DNA of 64,000 nt from Streptomyces sp. NRRL F-5123 (lineage in GTDB: Bacteria; Actinomycetota; Actinomycetes; Streptomycetales; Streptomycetaceae): assembly GCF_000721495.1 (NCBI RefSeq), contig NZ_JOHY01000002.1:62001-126000 (forward strand), read 5' to 3'. Positions 54,400 to 63,012 of this stretch are shown piece after piece. A program made the position numbers and the translations under genes. The first letter of the stretch is position 1. The number at the start of each line of letters is the position of its first letter. Under the pieces are notes generated by a model. That model had not been told where the DNA came from. It saw only the letters and a list, made by a program, of their open reading frames with translations, and ran no database searches.

Positions 54400-55427
54400 A
54401 AGAAGCCCGCCCGCCACAGCGCCTGATCGCGGGGGACAGCCTTCTCCCAGTTGACCGGGACGACCCATTCGCGGCGGTCCTCACCGGATTCCGTCGCCGG
54501 AGCGTCGGAAGCGTGTTGGTAGGTTCCCTGGAGAGGGAGCCGGCCCATGGGTACCACCTCGTCATCCACGGCGAGGGCCGCGCTCTCGAACGGCTGCGCC
54601 TCACCGGAGACGGTCCCGACGCCCACGTAGCCGGCCTTGGGGATGTGGGTGAAGACGCGCGCCCCGATGGGCAGGGCGCGAAGGGTGCGGGAGAACCAGT
54701 CCCCACCGCCGGCGGATACGAAGCCGTAGCGGCGTGCATCGTCCCAGCTACGGCCGCCGGGTTCCTCGCCGAACGAGATGTACCAGTCCGTGCCGTTCCA
54801 CGGTTCCCGCTTTCCTCCGGTCTTGATTCCCACGGACGATTCGGCAGCGTCGACGTCATCGATCAGCCAGGAGCGGGCAAGGTACGAACGGCCCTCATCG
54901 GCGAAGTAGCGGAAGAAGAGCACATTGATCGGTACCTGGAAGCCCGATGCCAGATAGGTGACGATTCTCTCGGTCGCAGCGTCGACCTCACTCGCGACCA
55001 CCGTGAGTGTGTGTGCCCTGTTCAGGGCGTCCGGCGGGCTGCTCCCGAACCGGAGGGCGAACGCCTCGTCCAGTTCCTCCGCCACCCCGGTATCTCGCGC
55101 GTAGGCCGCATAGATCTCACGCACCTGCTCGTTGGTCAGATCCTGTACCCAGGTTCCGTAGTCGAGAAGTTGGGCCACGACATCCCGGGGAGTGCGGTCC
55201 CGTTTCAGTTCCAGGACGTGCAGGCAGCCCTCGGCGTCCATGCCCAGCAGATCGATGACCTTGCTGTGGCGTGTCAGCAGTTGCCGACCGATGAGCAGTA
55301 TCGGCCGACCCAGGATTGCTGGGTCGGCCACGATGAGTTCCTCCAGCCGGGACTCCAGCGGCATCGGCGTCGTGGTGACGCGTACTGGTCGGTCATCCAC
55401 GCGCCACAACCCGAACTCAAGAGGCAA
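54363..55427 (-). CDS. NucS-like PD-(D/E)XK endonuclease-fold protein
   Basis: A 354-residue protein. Residues ~20-115 carry a DUF91/NucS-like nuclease signature: ESRLEELIVADPAILG, then KVIDLLGMDAEGCLHVLELKRDR (D-x(n)-ExK) and VVAQLLDYGTWV. The rest may bind DNA or a partner. A TTG start at 55427 is chosen as AAGGAGG lies before it. The last nine residues (MGALRRRAR) and the stop are encoded by the repeat of att copy 3, so the C-terminus was set by the recombination. The full-length family member probably ends otherwise. An accessory DNA-repair or defence role is likely. Confidence 0.85.
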   Translation of the reverse strand: MPLEFGLWRVDDRPVRVTTTPMPLESRLEELIVADPAILGRPILLIGRQLLTRHSKVIDLLGMDAEGCLHVLELKRDRTPRDVVAQLLDYGTWVQDLTNEQVREIYAAYARDTGVAEELDEAFALRFGSSPPDALNRAHTLTVVASEVDAATERIVTYLASGFQVPINVLFFRYFADEGRSYLARSWLIDDVDAAESSVGIKTGGKREPWNGTDWYISFGEEPGGRSWDDARRYGFVSAGGGDWFSRTLRALPIGARVFTHIPKAGYVGVGTVSGEAQPFESAALAVDDEVVPMGRLPLQGTYQHASDAPATESGEDRREWVVPVNWEKAVPRDQALWRAGFLSRMGALRRRAR

Positions 55428-55615
55428 AGCGGCCCCCTCCTTCTCGCTCCGATGTTCCCTGCGCTTCAAGGGATATCAGCGCACGGCGAGGTCCACCGGC
55501 ATCTCTTCCCATGGCCGAACAAGAGATCCTCTGCCCTGGCCGCCGGGATCGGCGCCTCCATGAGCTGCGTGGCGCGACCCTATGTCGCTCACAATGGACG
55601 CATGGACTCGCTGCC

Positions 55616-56086
55616 GTGTTCGTGGCCGAATGGGAGATGTATTGCTGCGGCGCGCCGTTCGCCGTCGGGACGGAAGTCCGCTGGCACCTGGAGTTCCTCC
55701 ACGAGGTCGAGTTCGCGGCTCCCGCCGAGGTGATGCTCCCGGTGGACTCCGTCGTGACGACGGCGGCGACGGCGTCGGTCGCCGACCCCGAGCACGCCGA
55801 GGGGCTGCGTGGGCGGCTGTTCGCCACCTGGAACAGCAGCGAACCGCCCGAACAAGCGCTGGCCGGCACCGTCCGCCGGATACGCCTCGTACGCCAGCAC
55901 ACGGTGCAGGAGGACCGTGGCGTGACGGTCATACCCGGCAGGTCCCAGCTCACCGAACTCACCACCAGCCGCGACCGTCTCGCCACCGGGTCCATGCTCA
56001 CCAGGGAGGACTCCTGGGCGGAGACCGGCCTCCTCGTCGACTTGGCGGTGAACCTCGACGACGTCATCGCATCTGTCTCCGGCTGA
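55616..56086 (+). CDS. Hypothetical protein (DUF6578-like)
   Basis: A 156-residue protein. FVAEWEMYCCGAPFAVGTEVRWHLEF at the N-terminus, with a CC pair, recalls a small Streptomyces family I remember as DUF6578, but I am not certain. The GTG at 55616 is preferred as the family starts at this point; longer in-frame starts have no ribosome site. The message may be leaderless. It is divergent from the NucS-like gene, with a 188-bp shared promoter region. Function unknown. Confidence 0.6.
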   Translation: MFVAEWEMYCCGAPFAVGTEVRWHLEFLHEVEFAAPAEVMLPVDSVVTTAATASVADPEHAEGLRGRLFATWNSSEPPEQALAGTVRRIRLVRQHTVQEDRGVTVIPGRSQLTELTTSRDRLATGSMLTREDSWAETGLLVDLAVNLDDVIASVSG

Positions 56087-56195
56087 CGGTCCCACAGATG
56101 CCGTCCGCATCGGCGGTCTTGGCGCCGGAGCGGTGAGGGCGCCCTGTGGAGTGCCTGGCGACGTCCAAGCGGCTGCCACCCCTCAACCAGCGACA

Positions 56196-56540
56196 GTGCG
56201 TCCTCACGCTCTCCCGTATCTGCCGCTCCTGTACGCCCTCTGCAGGTTTCAGGATGATGCCGAGGTTGAACTGCGCTACAGCGCGGTGGAGTCGGATCTG
56301 GGGCGGCTGCTGGCCGAGTACGGCCCTGCCAACAGGACGACGCCCGCTTATCCGTTCCACCACCTGGTCGGTGACGGTGTGTGGGAGGTGCGTACCGATC
56401 GCGGCCCGGGTAGTTCCGGGAGCGGGGTGCTCCTGCTGCGGGCGGAGGGTGCGACAGGCAGGCTCGTACCGGCGGAGGCGGCGGGACCGGTCTTCCAGGG
56501 GCGCGGCGGCCAGCCGGGCCCGCGCCGCCGCGCGGATGCG
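56196..56540 (+). pseudogene. Fragment of sulfur-binding-domain HNH (McrA-type) restriction endonuclease
   Basis: The plus-strand frame reads LPLLYALCRFQDDAEVELRY, then LLAEYGPANRTTPAYPFHHL and VGDGVWEVRTDRGPG. This matches my memory of the N-terminal sulfur-binding domain of phosphorothioate-dependent McrA-type nucleases (YALGRF...PxRTxPAYPFHHLxxDGxWEV). The similarity fades after about 56500, and no HNH domain follows, so the gene is broken. Such enzymes restrict DNA carrying phosphorothioate marks. From 56541 to 56940 I see no further gene. Confidence 0.6.
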
Positions 56541-56940
56541 GTCTGTGGTTCCGGACCTCAACCGCCACCCCCTCGTCCTCGACATGCGCTTGGACGCGAC
56601 GGTCGAGCTGCCGGAACAGGTCGCCCGCGAGGTCGAGCGCGCCCCTGCGCGACAAGCTCCCGCGGAAGCTGCGCCAGCTCTGTGTGCTGCGAGGAAGAGC
56701 ATGAAGGCCCACGTCCGGTCCGGTGAGAAGATGCAGCCGATCCTGACCTGAGCGGCTTCGAGCCGGGTGAGGATGTCGACAGTGGACGGCAGGGCCAGTG
56801 TCTCGGTACCTCTCTTCCGTCGCGTACGCCGAGGCCCTCGCCTACGGGCCGGCGCCGGAATGGCGCGTAGTACAGCACCCGACGAACATGGTCGGCATCG
56901 TTCGCCGGGTCATGAAAGAGGGCACCGCGCTACCGCCTGC

Positions 56941-56970
56941 TTGACTTCGGAACATATTCCGAAGTAAGCT
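56941..56970 (+). promoter_or_regulatory. Promoter with embedded 22-bp palindrome for the Phd-like/RelE-like pair
   Basis: TTGACT (56941-56946), 18 bases, TAAGCT (56965-56970), with the ATG seven bases on: a leaderless promoter. Between and over the boxes lies ACTTCGGAA-CATA-TTCCGAAGT (56944-56965), a perfect 9-bp inverted repeat. Confidence 0.75.
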
Positions 56971-56976
56971 CGACTC

Positions 56977-57438
56977 ATGTCCAATCTGACCGTTTCGTTC
57001 TCCGATCTGTCGAAGAACTCCAAGCGGGTTGCCGACACCGTCGAGCGTGCCCAACGCGTCCATGTGACGCGTCGGGACGGCGAGGATCTGTACCTCACCA
57101 CCGAGCGTCATGACCGCCAGCGCGAGGAGACCGCCGACATCACCGCTCGGCTCTTCGCAGCCCTGATCAGCAGCGACGAAGGTGCCCGCGCGATTTTGCT
57201 CGCACTGCCCGAGGTCTTCCCGTGGACCCGGCACCTGTCGACGGAGGAGGTCCGCGAGTTCGTCGTCGACCTGGTGAACGCAACTCATGACGCCGCGGAA
57301 CTGGACGTGCACACCAACCTGCACCGAGTCATTGTCGAATGGCGCGCTACTGCCAGAATCCTCGCTGATCCCGAACTGACCGCGCAGATGACCGCTCCGC
57401 TTCCGGACGAGGACCATGGCGAGGTACCCGCTCCATGA
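56977..57438 (+). CDS. Antitoxin-like protein (Phd/YefM-type N-terminus)
   Basis: A 153-residue protein. The start LTVSFSDLSKNSKRVADTVERAQRVHVTRRDGEDLYLTT matches the Phd/YefM plan: short strand, helix, and strand after RRDG. The C-terminal ~90 residues are helical and longer than in simple Phd proteins. It overlaps the following small gene by four bases (ATGA) and is preceded by a strong palindrome inside its promoter, so it very probably binds that site and represses the operon. Confidence 0.8.
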   Translation: MSNLTVSFSDLSKNSKRVADTVERAQRVHVTRRDGEDLYLTTERHDRQREETADITARLFAALISSDEGARAILLALPEVFPWTRHLSTEEVREFVVDLVNATHDAAELDVHTNLHRVIVEWRATARILADPELTAQMTAPLPDEDHGEVPAP

Positions 57439-57791
57439 GCCCCAAACGCGGCGACGACGTCCCACCACCGCCGATCGGCAACGAATGGCGCCTCCGGTTC
57501 GCCACGAACGATGCAGCCAAAGGCTGGAGCGACCTGTGCACTGAGGCTCCGGGCAACACCCGGCGCTGTTACGAGGCGCTGCGCGCCGACCCGGCCTCCA
57601 TAAAGGACCCCGACCGCCAGCACAGGCTTCGCGGGCGACTGGGCGCCGCCACCCTTGGCGGCAATGAATACCCGCAGTGGGAGTACGAGGTCACCGCCGG
57701 TGGCCGCGTCCGCTATCTCATCGACCAACCACGCAGGACCGTACACCTCGTCTACGCCTCTACCCGGCACCCCAAGGACACCGAAAGCTAA
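57435..57791 (+). CDS. RelE/ParE-like toxin candidate
   Basis: A 118-residue basic protein. GNEWRLRFATNDAAKGWSDL opens it, and the end has YEVTAGGRVRYLIDQPRRTVHLVYASTRHPKDTE, the strand pattern of RelE-fold toxins (RxxYxID...xxLxxxxxRxxxY). Translation is coupled to the antitoxin-like gene (ATGA). RelE toxins cut mRNA at the ribosome. Exact subfamily not known. Its stop lies about 120 bp before the arm of att copy 4. Confidence 0.82.
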   Translation: MSPKRGDDVPPPPIGNEWRLRFATNDAAKGWSDLCTEAPGNTRRCYEALRADPASIKDPDRQHRLRGRLGAATLGGNEYPQWEYEVTAGGRVRYLIDQPRRTVHLVYASTRHPKDTES

Positions 57792-57912
57792 ATCCATCGC
57801 ATCGCAGGCGAGCGATCAGGTCTCGACCCGAGGCGCGGTGCCCGGTCCGCACCGAACGGGCCATGAACGGCAGTGCGCTTCGGTCGCTACCCAAGGCGAT
57901 TCTGCAAAGTCC

Positions 57913-58138
57913 GGTCTCAGTTCTGATCTCGTTCAGGCCCGTCCGACGGCGTTCAAAACCCGGAACACCACCCGCTTCGTTGCGGGTCCGACCGGCTCTG
58001 GTCCTTGCGGACGCCGTAGTGAGCCGTTGGAAAGCGTGTTGGGGGCAACCCCTCACGAGTTCGCATCTCGTATCCTCCGCCAGTGCCTCACCGGGCACGA
58101 CCTCGAAGGGCCCCATCCGCGGTGGGACCCTTCGACGT
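57913..58138. repeat. Attachment site copy 4
   Basis: Arm GGTCTCAGTT / GATCTCGTTC at 57913-57934; core from 58027 with CCA at 58080-58082, arm to core 114 bp. One T-loop base differs (GTTCGCATC) from copies 2 and 3, and the tRNA terminator hairpin follows to 58138. Confidence 0.88.
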
Positions 58139-58225
58139 TCGGGGTCGCGCCAGCGGGGCGGTCCTGTCCGGGCGGGCGGCCGTCGGTTCGCTTCCGGGCG
58201 GCCTGTCTGCCCGTACGGTGCGGAT

Positions 58226-58440
58226 GTGACCCGGCCCCTGCTCTTCCTTGACGTCGACGGTCCGCTCATCCCGTTCGGCGGGACGCGGGAGGAGCTCCCG
58301 GACGGTTACCCGGCGTACGGGCCGCTCGCAGCCGGTGCGAATGCGCTGCCGGCCAGGGCCGATCCGGCGCTCGGCCCCAAGTTGCCGGATCCGTCCGACG
58401 AGCCCGAGCCGTCCGGCCTGCGCTGGGGGGGCACCCGCGC
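58226..58440 (+). pseudogene. Truncated HAD-domain protein
   Basis: The GTG at 58226 opens VTRPLLFLDVDGPLIPFGG, motif I of a Streptomyces HAD-like family. About 50 further codons still resemble it (GYPAYGPLAAGANALPARAD), then the frame runs without a stop through the convergent neighbour. The 3' part has been lost, so this is a broken gene. Confidence 0.65.
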
Positions 58441-58471
58441 TGTGACGCCCCGGCTCCACACTGCGGACGGG

Positions 58472-59497
58472 CTACGTCATCAACTCGATGTGCGGATGCT
58501 CGGGCTCCGCGGGGCAGACGAACAGGTGCTGGCGGTAGCCGCTGCCTATCTGGACCCCGGTCGCGTTGTAGCCACGGTGGCCGGGGTACGGTCCAGCACC
58601 CGGGTGGGGGTGCGGAGACCAGCTGTTCCCGGCGTCGTCCCCTTCCTCGAACGTGGCGACGGTCATCAGGACCTCCATGCCGGTGCCGCACTCGGAGCAG
58701 GGCTGCGGGCTGGGGTCGGTGGAGTTCCAAGCGGGCCAGCCGCCGACCTTCCACCCGGGTGCGTTGGACAGCACACAGTCGTAGTACGTGTCCGGGTCCA
58801 TGTCTTCTTCTGCTGCCTGCGGCACACTCCATTGCTTGAGCTGCTCCCGCAGTTCTTCGCTCAGCTCCAGATGGTCGGGGTACTCGGTGATCTGCTCCGG
58901 TTCGAGCACGCACGGTTCCGGTAGATAGCCGTCGAACTGCACTGCGGGCGGCTCGGGGGGCGTGTCGAGGATGTCGGTGACGGCGGCTGCCGAACGCCAG
59001 AAGAGCCGGGTCCTGGGCATGATCGGATGATCGAAGGGGCACCACAGGACCTGCAGCAGGTCCTTGCCCTCCGGCGGGCTCAGATCGGGCACATCCCGTA
59101 GGTACAGCTGCGCGACGGGCAGCATCGCTATGGGGCCGTCGTACGCCTGGACCGCCAGCCTCACCGGATAGGTCCGAGGGGGCCGGATCCGCTCGAGAGT
59201 CTCCCGTTCCTCCGGAGTCAGGTCCCGGCCGTGCGAGGCGGCGAAGATCCGTCGTTCCAGCCGCAGATGCGCCGGGGACTGGGCTGGGTTGATGCCATCC
59301 ACCACATGCGGTTCCTCGCAGTACGGCCACGGCTCCTCGGCGGGCCACAGCAGCGGCCCGCCGATCGAGCTGTCGTGCCATGTCGGCGCCCCGGGGCGGG
59401 GGTGCAGGCGGGTCGCAGTGCGGGCCAGTGGGACCAGTTGGGGAAAGACCGCGGCAACGTCGATCGGCCGTGGCGGAGTGACAGGAGTGACATTCAT
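58472..59497 (-). CDS. Hypothetical protein with C-terminal CxxC pair
   Basis: A 341-residue, Pro/Trp-rich cytoplasmic protein. It opens PIDVAAVFPQLVPLARTATRLHPRPG; WHDSSIGGPLLWPAEEPWPYC and VLWCPFDHPIMPRTRLFWRS follow; near the end are PCSECGTGMEVLMTVATFEEG and LFVCPAEPEHPH, a possible zinc knuckle. The plan recalls DUF1963/YwqG-like proteins, without certainty. The ATG at 59497 is the best start; nothing upstream in frame has a ribosome site. It is the only full gene of its module. Confidence 0.72.
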   Translation of the reverse strand: MNVTPVTPPRPIDVAAVFPQLVPLARTATRLHPRPGAPTWHDSSIGGPLLWPAEEPWPYCEEPHVVDGINPAQSPAHLRLERRIFAASHGRDLTPEERETLERIRPPRTYPVRLAVQAYDGPIAMLPVAQLYLRDVPDLSPPEGKDLLQVLWCPFDHPIMPRTRLFWRSAAAVTDILDTPPEPPAVQFDGYLPEPCVLEPEQITEYPDHLELSEELREQLKQWSVPQAAEEDMDPDTYYDCVLSNAPGWKVGGWPAWNSTDPSPQPCSECGTGMEVLMTVATFEEGDDAGNSWSPHPHPGAGPYPGHRGYNATGVQIGSGYRQHLFVCPAEPEHPHIELMT

Positions 59498-59569
59498 GGC
59501 CGCGATCTTGCCAATCGCCTCTGACAACAGCCCTCGTGGCCGCCCCACGAAGAGTTCCGGCACGGGCCC

Positions 59570-59794
59570 AGGAACGCGTGCGAAGCCGAGCGCCGCACCG
59601 CGCACGACACTTCCCAGACCGAACTCGCCAGGCGTGCCCGCGTGACGCAACCCCAGGTCCCGAAGCTCGAACTCGGCGGCACTGTCCCGACTTTTCCCCG
59701 GCTCGCCTGGCTCGCCGGCGCACTCGAAGCGTCGCTCGACATCGCTTTCGACGGTGACACCTCCGCCGTCGAGTTCATCGCGCCCGCTGCATAA
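59570..59794 (+). pseudogene. XRE-family regulator fragment (HigA-type antitoxin-like)
   Basis: Without a start codon, the plus frame reads SQTELARRARVTQPQVPKLE, LGGTVPTFPRLAWLAGAL and EASLDIAFDGDTSAVEFIAP then a stop at 59792-59794. This matches the C-terminal two thirds of the XRE antitoxins found with HigB-like toxins in Streptomyces. The first part is lost and overlaps the promoter of the convergent unknown gene. It stops eight bases before the arm of att copy 5. Confidence 0.7.
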
Positions 59795-59802
59795 GAGCCA
59801 CC

Positions 59803-60030
59803 GGTCTCAGTCCTGGTCTCCTTCGTGCCTGTCCACCGGCGTCCGTGAGCCTCTCGCTCGACCGTTCCATCGCAGGTCAGGACGCCTGGGGTCGCCGTCG
59901 AACTCCAAGGTGAGCAGTTGGAGAGCGTGTTGGGGGCGCCCCCCTCACGAGTTCGCATCTCGTATCCTCCGCACCCGCCCACCAGGGCAGACGAGGGCCC
60001 CGACCGCTCGCGGTGGGGCCCTTCGGCACG
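59803..60030. repeat. Attachment site copy 5
   Basis: Arm GGTCTCAGTC / GGTCTCCTTC at 59803-59824; core from 59918 (TTGGAGAGCG), 115 bp on. The core has several changes and lacks the full CCGCCA end, but the GCTCGCGGTGGGGCCC terminator half remains. Confidence 0.82.
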
Positions 60031-60050
60031 CAGCGTTGCGGCCGCCGTGA

Positions 60051-61274
60051 TCAGGTGGCGGCCAGTGCCTCGGTCGGGGGGAGCCGGGCTGCCCGGGCGG
60101 CCGGGTAGAAGCCGGCCAGGCCGCCGATGACCAGCGTGGCGGCCACTCCGCCGGCCATGGCCCACGGCGGTACCAGGGTCGGCCAGCCCCGGTAGCCCGC
60201 GTATCCGGCGGTCACCGCGATGCCCATGGCGACCCCGCCGAGGCCACCGAGGGCGGACAGCAGCAGTGACTCGCACAGGAACTGTGTGCGGACCTGGCCC
60301 CGGGTGGCGCCCAGCGAGCGGCGCAGGCCGATCTCGGCCCGGCGCTCCAGGACCGAGATGACCATGGTGTTGGCCACCCCGACCCCACCGACCAGCAGCG
60401 CCACCGCGCCCAGGCCCAGCAGCAGCCCGGAGAGGGCGTCGTCGGTGGCCTGCTTCGCCGCCAGGGCGTCCGACGGACGGGAGACGTCCACCTCGTTGGG
60501 GTTCTCCGGGTTGGCGGTGGCGGCGAGCACCTGCTGGACATCGGCGACATGGTCCTCCTCGGCGCGGGTGTAGACCGTCGTCGGGTAGCCGTTGAAGCCC
60601 AGTTCCTGCTCGGCAACCGGCCAGCCGATCAGCGCGGCCGAATCCAGTTCGGGGGCCAGCTCGTCGGTGGCCAGCAGGCCGACCACGGTGAACCACCGGC
60701 CGCCCAGCCACACCTGGACCTCGGGCCCGGCCTGGTACACGCCGAGCTGCTGGGCGGACCGCGAGCCGAGGACGACCGCCGGGTAGCGTTCGGTGGCGGC
60801 GTCGAGCCAGCGGCCGGACACGACGTCGATACCGACCGCCCCGGCCAGGTCGGTGCGGGCCGCGTACACCGAGATGCCGCCGGTCTGCACCGCTGGGATG
60901 CGGTCGTTGCGGTACACCTTCGCGTCGGTCCTGCCGATCGCCGACACAGACTCGACGGCGTCGATGCCGCGCACCATCTCCACTGCCTCGTCGGGCAGAT
61001 GCGCCGCGCCGCCAGCGAAGGTCTTCCCGGGGGCCACGGTGAGCAGGTTGGTGCCGAGCGCGGCCAGTTTGCGGTTCAGCTCCGCGGTGCTGGAGGCGGA
61101 GATGCCGACCACACCGATCATCGCGGCGATGCCGATGGCGATACCGAGAGCGGAGAGGAAGACCCGCAGCGGGCGTGAACGCAACCCGGAGCCGCCGGTG
61201 CGGATCACGTCCGCCAGGCTGAGCCGGGCGGGCCTGGGGCGGGACGAGGCCGGTGACGGTGTCGTCGCTGTCAT
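60051..61274 (-). CDS. MacB-like ABC transporter permease (FtsX fold)
   Basis: A 407-residue permease. A first helix near residues 38-60 (FLSALGIAIGIAAMIGVVGIS) is followed by a MacB periplasmic-core-like domain to about residue 265. Three more helices end the protein (LLLGLGAVALLVGGVGVANTMV; LLLSALGGLGGVAMGIAVTAG; AMAGGVAATLVIGGLAGFYPA), with the conserved ERRAEIGLRRSLGATRGQV loop. The ATG overlaps the ATPase stop (ATGA). With the ATPase and adaptor upstream it forms a MacAB-like exporter set. Confidence 0.92.
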   Translation of the reverse strand: MTATTPSPASSRPRPARLSLADVIRTGGSGLRSRPLRVFLSALGIAIGIAAMIGVVGISASSTAELNRKLAALGTNLLTVAPGKTFAGGAAHLPDEAVEMVRGIDAVESVSAIGRTDAKVYRNDRIPAVQTGGISVYAARTDLAGAVGIDVVSGRWLDAATERYPAVVLGSRSAQQLGVYQAGPEVQVWLGGRWFTVVGLLATDELAPELDSAALIGWPVAEQELGFNGYPTTVYTRAEEDHVADVQQVLAATANPENPNEVDVSRPSDALAAKQATDDALSGLLLGLGAVALLVGGVGVANTMVISVLERRAEIGLRRSLGATRGQVRTQFLCESLLLSALGGLGGVAMGIAVTAGYAGYRGWPTLVPPWAMAGGVAATLVIGGLAGFYPAARAARLPPTEALAAT

Positions 61275-62035
61275 GCGCCCACCCGCTCCGGCCGGGCCGA
61301 GTCGTGCTCGATGCGGCCGTCCTTGATACGTACCTCGCGCGGCAGCGATGCCGCGATCGCCTGGTCGTGCGTGATGACCACGACCGTCGTGCCGGCCCGG
61401 TGCAGTTCGTGCAGCAGGTCCATGACCACCGCACCGGAACGTGAGTCGAGGGCACCGGTCGGCTCGTCGGCGAGCAGCAGCAGCGGGCCTGACCGGCCGG
61501 CGGCCGGGGAAGGGCCGCCGAGCACCGCCCGGGCGATCGCGACGCGCTGCTTCTCGCCGCCGGAGAGCTGGTGCGGCTCGTTGTGGAGCCGGTGGCCCAG
61601 GCCCACCCGGTCCAGGGTCTGCCGCGCCAGGCGGCGGCGCTCACGCAGTGGCCGGCCGCTGTAGAGCAGCCCGTCGGCCACCGCGTCCAGGGCCGGGACG
61701 CCGGCCGCCAGGTGGAAGGACTGGAAGACGAAGCCGATGGTGCGGGCACGCAGCGCGGACAGCTCGCGGTCGGAGAGGTCGTCGACGGCGTGGCCGTCGA
61801 TGCGGACCGTACCGGAGGCGGGAAGGTCCAGGGTCCCCATGAGGTTGAGCATCGTGGACTTGCCGGAACCGGACGGGCCGACGATCGCCAGCATCTCCCC
61901 GCGCCGGATCACCAGGTCCGCGTCGGCGAGAGCGGCCACGTCGCCGTACGTCTTCGACACGCCGGACAGCACGACCACGGGCGGCTCGGCCCCGGACACC
62001 CCGCACGCGGACGGTTCGATCGATGGCCGCCTCAC
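61271..62035 (-). CDS. MacB-type ABC transporter ATP-binding protein (LolD-like)
   Basis: A 254-residue ATPase: Walker A GPSGSGKSTMLNLMG, Q-loop FVFQSFHLAAG, signature QLSGGEKQRVAIARA, Walker B LLLLADEPTGALD and the switch His in VVVITHDQ. It matches the LolD/MacB group that works with FtsX-type permeases. GTG overlaps the adaptor stop (GTGA) and its own stop overlaps the permease start. An insertion of about ten residues (GGPSPAAGRSGP) lies just before Walker B. Confidence 0.93.
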   Translation of the reverse strand: MRRPSIEPSACGVSGAEPPVVVLSGVSKTYGDVAALADADLVIRRGEMLAIVGPSGSGKSTMLNLMGTLDLPASGTVRIDGHAVDDLSDRELSALRARTIGFVFQSFHLAAGVPALDAVADGLLYSGRPLRERRRLARQTLDRVGLGHRLHNEPHQLSGGEKQRVAIARAVLGGPSPAAGRSGPLLLLADEPTGALDSRSGAVVMDLLHELHRAGTTVVVITHDQAIAASLPREVRIKDGRIEHDSARPERVGA

Positions 62036-63012
62036 TGCGGGATCCCCACCTTCAGGCCCATGGTGATGCCGCTGCCGGACACCTCGACCATGCCGCCTGC
62101 GAACAGGCCGAGCTTCACCGGGCGGTACTGCACCCCTTCGGCGGTGACGGCCTGTACCGCGTAGCCCCCGCCCTTGCGGGCGACCAGGGCGTTGACGGGC
62201 ACGGCGAGGACGTCCCGGCGGGTCTCCGCGACCAGCGTCACCTGCACCGGCGCGGCCTGGTAGCGGCCGAGCCCCTTCTGGTCGGGGACCGACAGCTCGA
62301 CCGGCAGGGTGGTCGTGTCGCTGCTGCCGCTTCCGTCGGCGGGCTCGGCGGTGGCGGCGTTGCCGACGCGGGTGACGGTGGCGTCGGCCTCGGTGCCGTC
62401 GGGGAGCTTCACGGTGGCCTTGGTGCCCTGCTTGACCAGGTCCTCGTACCGCGTTTCCAGATCGACGGTGACGAGCCGCTCGGTACCGGTCCACGTGAGG
62501 ATCTCGCCGGAGGCCGCGGTGTCGGCGACGGCCTTGACCTCGGCGACGCGTCTGGCGCCGGAGGCGACGACGGCGTCACCGGGCGCGACCTTGCCGGTCT
62601 GCTCGCGGCCCAGGTCCTTCTGCCAGGCGCGCACGGCGCCCGCGGTGCCGGCGGTGTACGTGCGGTCCACCGTGAAGCCGCTGTAGCCGAGGGCGGCGAG
62701 GTTCTTCTCCAGCATCCGGACGTCTTCGCCCTCGGCGCCGACCTCCAGGGTGATGTAAAGCGGCGTGGAGCCGTAGAGCAGCGGCACCTTGTTCTCGTTC
62801 ACGCGGTAGACCGCCTCACCGCGCTCGATCACCGCGCCCTCGGCGGGCAGCCAGGTGAGTGTCCCGGAGCCGGAGCCGGAGCCGGATCCCGAGCCCGAGC
62901 CGGCGCCCGAGCCGCCCGTGCCGGCGCCGTCCTGGGCCGGCGGCTCGCCCCCGCCGCTCCCGGCCTGCACGGAAATCGGGTCACCGTAGCCGAGGGTGCC
63001 GGCCACGGTCTC
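62032..63012 (-). pseudogene. HlyD/MacA-like efflux adaptor, 5'-truncated
   Basis: About 325 residues remain, from VAGTLGYGD to the C-terminus. They include a Gly/Ser linker, a peptidoglycan-binding-like module (MLEKNLAALGYSGF ... AVRAWQKDLG) and an adaptor barrel (TGTERLVTVDLETRY; VTLVAETRRDVLAVPVNALVAR). The signal anchor normal for the family is missing: the frame runs upstream straight into DNA that codes for a histidine kinase on the other strand. A GTG at 63006 could still start translation but has no ribosome site and would give an untargeted protein. The exporter is thus probably inactive unless an adaptor is supplied from elsewhere. Confidence 0.75.

Noticed and set aside
56541..56940. 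Possible gene between the McrA-like fragment and the toxin-antitoxin operon
   Set aside because: Open frames exist on both strands but none has a ribosome site, recognisable domain or coupling to a neighbour.
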